Shown piece after piece: positions 16,502 to 20,299 of a stretch of DNA of 20,299 nucleotides. A program made the position numbers and the translations under genes. The DNA is from DASTQL01 sp035761805 (GTDB lineage: Bacteria > Actinomycetota > Actinomycetes > Jiangellales > Jiangellaceae): positions 1 to 20,299 of the forward strand of contig DASTQL010000080.1 in the NCBI GenBank assembly GCA_035761805.1, written 5' to 3'. The notes beneath the pieces are model-generated. The model was given only the letters and a program-made list of their open reading frames with translations, made no database searches and was not told the origin of the DNA. How positions within the stretch are numbered: the stretch's first letter is position 1; each line of letters opens with the position of its first letter.

Positions 16502-16511
16502 GGGCGCCGAG

Positions 16512-16540
16512 TTGGGCGTGCAGCGGCCGGTGCCTAGGCT
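16512..16540 (+). promoter_or_regulatory. Promoter with leaderless start for the GH13 gene
   Basis: TTGGGC (16512-16517), a 17-nt spacer, then TAGGCT (16535-16540), followed 8 nt later by the GTG start at 16549. Transcription would begin at or very near the start codon. The GGTGAGG in between is too close to the GTG to serve as a ribosome-binding site. Confidence 0.6.
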
Positions 16541-16548
16541 GGTGAGGC

Positions 16549-18201
16549 GTGACCGACACCCGGCGCCTCTGGTGGCGCGACGCCGTCATCTACCAGGTCT
16601 ACATCCGGTCCTTCGCCGACGGGGACGGTGACGGGCTCGGCGACGTGGCCGGGATCCGCAGCCGCCTGCCGTACCTGCGCGACCTGGGGGTCGACGCCGT
16701 CTGGATCAACCCGTGGTACCCGTCCCCGATGGCCGACGCGGGCTACGACGTGGTCGACTACCGCGACGTCGAGCCGGTCTTCGGCACGCTCGAGCAGGCC
16801 GAGCAGCTGGTGCGTGAGGCCCACGACCTGGGACTGAAGGTCTTCCTCGACATCGTTCCCAACCACACCTCCGACGAGCACCCGTGGTTCCAGGAGGCGC
16901 TGGCCGCCGGGCCCGGGTCCGACGCCCGGGGCCGCTACCACTTCCGGGCGGGGCGCGGGGAGGCCGGCGACCAGCCGCCTACCGACTGGCGGAGCACCTT
17001 CGGCGGCTCCGCCTGGACCCGTGTGACCGAGCCCGACGGCTCCCCGGGGGACTGGTACCTGCACCTGTTCGACGTCAAGCAGCCGGACCTGAACTGGACC
17101 CGCAAGGACGTACGGGACGAGTTCCTCGACATCCTGCGGTTCTGGTTCGACCGTGGGGTCGACGGCTTCCGGATCGACGTGGCGCACTCGCTGACGAAGG
17201 ACATGGGTTACCCCGACCTGGGCCTCGAGGAGGAGGGGGTCCTCGACTCGCCCGACCGCAGCAACCACGCGCACTGGGACCGTGACGACGTCTTCCACAT
17301 CTACGAGGAGTGGCGGGAGCTGGCCGACTCCTACGACCCGCCCCGGGCCTTCGTGGCCGAGGCGTGGGTCTACTCCTCGGAGCGGCTCACCCACTACGTG
17401 GCGCCGGGTGTGCTGCACACGGCCTTCAACTTCGACTTCGTCAGGGCGCCGTGGTCGCCCGGCGCGCTGCGCGAGGTGATCGACACGACCCTCGCCTCGC
17501 ACGCCACCGTCGGGGCCCCGGCGACCTGGGTGCTGTCCAACCACGACATCACCCGGCACGTGACCCGCTACGGCCGGCGCGAGCAGGTGGCTGGAGCCGA
17601 CATCCACACCGGCGACTGGGAGGTCGACGTCGAGCTGGGCCGGCGCCGGGGCCGGGCCGCCGCGCTGCTCATGCTCGCGCTGCCCGGCGGGGCCTACGTC
17701 TACCAGGGTGACGAGCTCGCGCTGGAGGAGGTCACCGACCTGCCCGACGAGCTGCTGCAGGACCCGGTGTGGGAGCGCAGCGGTCACACCCTGCGCGGCC
17801 GGGACGGGTGCAGGGTGCCGATCCCGTGGTCCCGGTCCGGGCCCTCGCTGGGCTTCGGCGACGCCGCGCCGTGGCTGCCGCAGCCGGCGCACTGGGCCGA
17901 GTTGTCGGTGGCCGCCCAGGAGGGGGTCGGAGGGTCGACGCTGGAGCTCTACCGGACCGCCCTGCGTCTGCGTCGGGAGCTGCCGGTCCTCGGCGACGGG
18001 TCCATGCACTGGATCGACAGCGCAGCCGGGGTGCTGGCCTTCCGGCGCGACCCCGGCTTCGCCTGCGTGGTCAACCTGGGCCCCGCTGCCGCCGACCTGC
18101 CGCCGCACGAGCAGGTGCTGGTCTCCAGCGCCCCGCTGGAGGGCGGGCGGCTCCCCGTCGACGCCGCCGTCTGGCTCACGACCGGTCCCGGCCCCGAATG
18201 A
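16549..18201 (+). CDS. GH13 alpha-glucosidase-like enzyme
   Basis: 550 aa, a normal length for oligo-1,6-/alpha-1,4-glucosidases. The start WWRDAVIYQVYIRSFADGDG is typical, and ADGDGDGLGD is the calcium-binding loop. GH13 motifs: DIVPNH (101-106), GFRIDVAHS with nucleophile Asp210, FVAEAW with acid/base Glu271, and LSNHDITRH with Asp333. There is no signal peptide, so it probably hydrolyses imported alpha-glucosides (maltose, isomaltose, sucrose or trehalose-type); the exact linkage cannot be read with confidence. The GTG start is fixed by the adjacent promoter and the conserved N-terminus. The gene follows guaB1 by 47 nt with its own promoter. Together with the amylosucrase nearby it suggests turnover of sucrose or short glucans in the cytoplasm. 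Confidence 0.93.
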   Translation: MTDTRRLWWRDAVIYQVYIRSFADGDGDGLGDVAGIRSRLPYLRDLGVDAVWINPWYPSPMADAGYDVVDYRDVEPVFGTLEQAEQLVREAHDLGLKVFLDIVPNHTSDEHPWFQEALAAGPGSDARGRYHFRAGRGEAGDQPPTDWRSTFGGSAWTRVTEPDGSPGDWYLHLFDVKQPDLNWTRKDVRDEFLDILRFWFDRGVDGFRIDVAHSLTKDMGYPDLGLEEEGVLDSPDRSNHAHWDRDDVFHIYEEWRELADSYDPPRAFVAEAWVYSSERLTHYVAPGVLHTAFNFDFVRAPWSPGALREVIDTTLASHATVGAPATWVLSNHDITRHVTRYGRREQVAGADIHTGDWEVDVELGRRRGRAAALLMLALPGGAYVYQGDELALEEVTDLPDELLQDPVWERSGHTLRGRDGCRVPIPWSRSGPSLGFGDAAPWLPQPAHWAELSVAAQEGVGGSTLELYRTALRLRRELPVLGDGSMHWIDSAAGVLAFRRDPGFACVVNLGPAAADLPPHEQVLVSSAPLEGGRLPVDAAVWLTTGPGPE

Positions 18202-18214
18202 CCACGTTCACCAC

Positions 18215-18235
18215 CCTCGTGGGGCCTTCACGAGG
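18215..18235 (+). terminator. Stem-loop after the GH13 gene
   Basis: CCTCGTG (18215-18221), loop GGGCCTT, then CACGAGG (18229-18235): a perfect 7-bp stem starting 13 nt after the GH13 stop. There is no T-tract. Most likely a factor-assisted or non-canonical terminator. Confidence 0.5.
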
Positions 18236-18274
18236 CGTCCGCGCCTGGTGATGACCCGGCCAGCCTGGTGGTGA

Positions 18275-18497
18275 ACTGTCGACCCGGCCGTCGGCGGCGA
18301 AGTCCCAGGCGTAGCGCAGCTGATCCCCGTCGGGGTCGGCCGTGCCCTCGATGGAGAAGGTGACCGTCAGCAGCGTCGAACCGTCGCCGGCTCGGCCGAC
18401 ACCACCGGCACCGGGACAGGTCCAGGTGGCCGTCGGCGTCGAAGACGATGTCGCCACGCACGTGGCAGCGAATCCCGCGGTCGACCGGCGGTTCTTC
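18275..18497 (-). pseudogene. Remnant of a glucose/sorbosone-dehydrogenase plus PKD-domain protein
   Basis: No intact gene, but three conserved-looking pieces lie in order on the minus strand in three frames. (1) 18417-18497 reads PPVDRGIRCHVRGDIVFDADGHL, which resembles the 'CHVGGDIDFDADGNLYL' blade of glucose/sorbosone-dehydrogenase propellers. (2) About 18378-18416, in the next frame, gives VPVPVVSAEPATV, like the linker before a PKD domain. (3) 18275-18373, in the third frame, gives LLTVTFSIEGTADPDGDQ then LRYAWDFAADGRVDS, a clear PKD core. In complete proteins of this type the first and third pieces are separated by well over 100 residues; here only about 45 nt separate them, so there must be an internal deletion plus frameshifts. 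The consensus strings are from memory. An intact-looking relative starts at 20024 on the other strand. Confidence 0.65.
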
Positions 18498-18672
18498 GAC
18501 TTCACCGTCCCCACCCCCGGCTGACCCCCGCCCCCACGGCGTCGCCGGCAGGGTAGTAACACGACCCTTCCCCGCCGCTCCCGCGTTCCCACAGGTCACA
18601 CCCCGTTCCCGGCCCTACATGTGCCGATCACCTGCGGAAGTCGGGCCAGTGTCTGCCATTGACAGTCGCTGG
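18498..18672. other. Stretch without recognised gene
   Basis: I see no convincing coding sequence, RNA gene or strong hairpin here. Minus-strand frames continue from the remnant but show nothing familiar. Toward its right end the GC content falls visibly compared with the genes to the left. Confidence 0.4.
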
Positions 18673-18707
18673 ACCAAGTCCTAACTTGTTGCACCAAGTC
18701 CAAACTT
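18673..18707. repeat. Tandem operator-like repeat, 20-bp period
   Basis: ACCAAGTCCTAACTT (18673-18687) and ACCAAGTCCAAACTT (18693-18707) match at 14 of 15 bases and start exactly 20 nt apart, about two helical turns. The first copy is also a dyad: CAAGT-CCTA-ACTTG is perfect; the second, CAAGT-CCAA-ACTTA, has one mismatch. This is what side-by-side binding sites of a dimeric repressor look like. Sugar-responsive families such as ROK or LacI are plausible binders (inference). Confidence 0.6.
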
Positions 18708-18712
18708 AGTAT
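18686..18712 (+). promoter_or_regulatory. Promoter overlapping the tandem operator
   Basis: TAGTAT (18707-18712) is a good -10. TTGTTG (18686-18691) is a possible -35 with a short 15-nt spacer. The second operator copy fills the spacer, so a bound repressor would block polymerase. It would drive the secreted isomerase-like gene at 18998 through a leader of about 280 nt. Confidence 0.5.
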
Positions 18713-18719
18713 CAGCCAA

Positions 18720-18997
18720 CCGTAAGCCGGTCGAGTGGCGTCGGTTGAGTGAACGCTGGGCTGCGCTTGGCGAGGAAGGGGAGAGTCCACCCGCCGCATT
18801 TTGGTTCACGCTTCTCTGCGCCTGGTCGTTGCGTGTTCAAAGGGAAGGGAATCAGTTTGCCCGCTGGCGTGAGCACTCGCGGTCCACCGTCGGCACGCCT
18901 TCGCGTCACGTCGTTCCGTGGCGGCGGCGAACCGCCGCTCCGGTCTGGAGGGACAGATCCTCCCGGCCGTCGACCGTCTGAATCCACGAGGAAGACC
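18720..18997 (+). other. Long, structured 5' leader of the secreted isomerase-like gene
   Basis: About 280 nt between promoter and start with no supported coding content. It holds a stable hairpin GCGGCGG-CGAA-CCGCCGC (18921-18938) followed closely by GGAGG-N7-CCTCC (from about 18947). It ends in a ribosome-binding site (GAGGA, 6 nt before ATG 18998). The upstream in-frame ORF from 18749 lacks a ribosome-binding site and gives a low-complexity basic peptide, so I treat it as leader. I could match it to no known riboswitch class. Confidence 0.45.
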
Positions 18998-19930
18998 ATG
19001 AAGAGTTCGAGGAACCGCTGGCGCATCGTCCGTGCCGTAATCGTCGCCGCTCTGGCGACGTGCCTCGGCTTGGGTACTGCAGCCACCGCGTCCGCCCAAG
19101 CACCGGACTGCGCGGGTCGGGGCGTCCCGACGAGCAAGATCTCGATCCAACTCTGGACGTTCGCCGAGTACGTCGGCTTTGGGACCGACGCGGCGACGAT
19201 CGCGCGGCTGGAGGAGGTGCTCAGCAGCCTGAGCGAGATGGGTTACCGCAACGTCGAGCCGTTCACGCTCAGTGGCCTGAGCGCCGAGGAGTACCGGGCG
19301 CTGCTCGACAAGTACGGGCTGAAGGCGTCGGCCCGCCACGTCGACGTCGGCACGCCCGAGAACCCCGCCGACATCGAGGCGATCATCGAGGAGAACCGCA
19401 TCCTCGGCATCAAGTACTTCGGCTCCGGCTCCACCCCGATATTCCCGCCGATCTACACCACCGAGGCGGAGTGGGTCGCTTACGCCGAGTACCTGGACGA
19501 GATCGGCGCGTTGGCACGCAAGGCCGGCCAGACGCTGATGGTGCACAACCACGACATCGAGTTCGAGACGGTCTTCGGCGACCAGACGGTGTTTGACATC
19601 CTGATGGCGAACACCGACCCGCGGAACGTCGTCTTCCAGCTCGACCTGTACTGGGCGACCAACGGTGGCGCGGATCCGGTGGAGCTTCTCGAGCGCTACG
19701 GCAAGCGGATCGAGCTGTTCCACGTGAAGGACATGGCCGCCGGTACGTTCCCGGGCCGGATCGAGATCCTCGGCGAGGGCATCATCGACTTCCCGGAGAT
19801 CTTCGCGGCCTCCCAGGGGCCGGTGAGGTACTACGTCGTCGAGCACGACCCGCGCTTCGGCGACCCGACGTTCGACCCGTTCGAGGCGGCCGAGAAGGGC
19901 TTCGACTACCTCGACTGCGTGACGTTCTGA
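18998..19930 (+). CDS. Secreted xylose-isomerase-like TIM-barrel protein (sugar phosphate isomerase/epimerase family)
   Basis: 310 aa. A Sec signal peptide is clear: basic start MKSSRNRWRIVR, hydrophobic core AVIVAALATCLGLG, and likely cleavage after ATASA near residue 33. The mature part is an AP-endonuclease-2/xylose-isomerase-like barrel. It shows SIQLWTFAEY, 'MGYRNVEPFTLSG', 'MVHNHDIEFE', 'FQLDLYWATNGG', 'IELFHVKDM' and 'YYVVEHD'; the Glu, His, Asp and His in these strand ends are the expected metal ligands. Family members isomerise or epimerise sugars, including 3-keto sugars, and most are cytoplasmic, so export is notable. The ATG has GAGGA 6 nt upstream. The next gene encodes a secreted sugar-dehydrogenase-like protein, supporting a joint extracytoplasmic role. 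Exact substrate unknown. Confidence 0.88.
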   Translation: MKSSRNRWRIVRAVIVAALATCLGLGTAATASAQAPDCAGRGVPTSKISIQLWTFAEYVGFGTDAATIARLEEVLSSLSEMGYRNVEPFTLSGLSAEEYRALLDKYGLKASARHVDVGTPENPADIEAIIEENRILGIKYFGSGSTPIFPPIYTTEAEWVAYAEYLDEIGALARKAGQTLMVHNHDIEFETVFGDQTVFDILMANTDPRNVVFQLDLYWATNGGADPVELLERYGKRIELFHVKDMAAGTFPGRIEILGEGIIDFPEIFAASQGPVRYYVVEHDPRFGDPTFDPFEAAEKGFDYLDCVTF

Positions 19931-19938
19931 GCACTCAT

Positions 19939-19973
19939 GGCCCGGGGGGCCTCTGACGGAGGCCCCCCGGGCC
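19939..19973 (+). terminator. Perfect 15-bp stem-loop terminator
   Basis: GGCCCGGGGGGCCTC (19939-19953), loop TGACG, and the exact reverse complement GAGGCCCCCCGGGCC (19959-19973). It begins 8 nt after the isomerase-like stop codon. There is no T-tract. It may separate, or attenuate transcription into, the gene that starts at 20024. Confidence 0.85.
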
Positions 19974-20023
19974 GCGCGCTACCAGCTTCAACGAGCACAC
20001 CCCCACCATTGGGAGGAGACAGC

Positions 20024-20299
20024 GTGCGAACTGCGCGAACATTCGTTGCCCTCGCCGGCGTGCTGGCGCTCTGGGCCTACCCGTCCGTCGCTGCGGCTCA
20101 GGCGCAACCGCCGCCCGACTCGCAGTTCCAGAAGGTCGTCATCGACGACTCGCCTGGCGAGCCGATGGACCTGGCCGTGCTGCCGGACGGCCGCGTGCTG
20201 CACGTCACGCGCCAGGGCCATGTTTGGCTGCACGATCCGGACACCGGCCTGAAGACGCTCGCCGCTCTGCTCGACGTGTACCAGCACGACGAGGAGGGG
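20024..20299 (+). CDS. Secreted glucose/sorbosone-dehydrogenase-like protein, 5' part only
   Basis: Only the first 92 codons are in the window. GTG 20024 follows a strong ribosome-binding site (GGGAGGAG, about 5 nt upstream). The first ~28 residues (MRTARTFVALAGVLALWAYP, then SVAAAQAQ) are a Sec signal peptide. The mature start, 'FQKVVIDDSPGEPMDLAVLP', 'DGRVLHVTRQGHVWLHDPDT' and 'DVYQHDEEG', is the first blade of the glucose/sorbosone-dehydrogenase (PQQ-type) beta-propeller. In actinomycetes this N-terminus often belongs to large multidomain proteins with PKD, ThuA or carbohydrate-binding modules; whether such domains follow lies outside the window. It would oxidise sugars outside the cytoplasm, with PQQ as the usual cofactor; catalytic residues are not yet visible. 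Confidence 0.85.
   Translation, partial: MRTARTFVALAGVLALWAYPSVAAAQAQPPPDSQFQKVVIDDSPGEPMDLAVLPDGRVLHVTRQGHVWLHDPDTGLKTLAALLDVYQHDEEG

Noticed and set aside
18749..18997. In-frame 83-codon upstream extension of the isomerase-like gene
   Set aside because: It would bury the signal peptide inside the protein, has no ribosome-binding site and gives a low-complexity basic sequence.

Overview
The window is very GC-rich, with coding sequences whose third codon positions are almost all G or C. It carries actinobacterial family markers: a GlbO-type truncated haemoglobin, a GuaB1-type IMPDH/GMP reductase homologue, a large LuxR-type ATPase regulator, and a small 'MQIDKSQILELL' protein. This points to a free-living, high-GC actinomycete, perhaps of the Nocardioides type. 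The genus is inference. Most of the window looks like ordinary chromosome with short intergenic gaps. No tRNA, rRNA, CRISPR array or insertion sequence was recognised.

Left part (1-4515): on the minus strand, a large ATP-binding LuxR-family regulator is followed by an amidase. Their stop and start overlap by 4 nt, and the amidase runs off the left edge. A small charged minus-strand protein (4099-4356) lies divergent from a plus-strand prolyl oligopeptidase (4516-6633). Middle part (6715-12208): an MscS-type channel whose reading frame seems to begin at a non-standard AUC codon, a 66-aa conserved small protein with a strong terminator hairpin, and an SDR-DUF2867 protein. These are followed by a three-gene operon of ABC ATPase, ABC-2 permease and a small XRE-type regulator, with a good promoter and a palindrome upstream.

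Carbohydrate and stress part (12222-18201): a minus-strand pair of OsmC peroxiredoxin and amylosucrase (GH13) faces a plus-strand glbO-guaB1 pair, followed by a GH13 alpha-glucosidase-like enzyme. Several plus-strand genes start 6-8 nt after a -10-like hexamer with no usable ribosome-binding site, which suggests leaderless transcripts.

Right part (18202-20299): composition changes and coding density drops. The minus strand holds frameshifted scraps of a glucose/sorbosone-dehydrogenase plus PKD protein. Next come a tandem 20-bp operator-like repeat overlapping a promoter and a structured leader of about 280 nt. A secreted xylose-isomerase-like TIM-barrel protein follows, then a 15-bp perfect terminator stem, then the start of a secreted glucose/sorbosone-dehydrogenase-like protein that runs off the right edge. 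This part looks like a regulated extracytoplasmic sugar-oxidation module next to the debris of a related gene. It is the most unusual stretch of the window.
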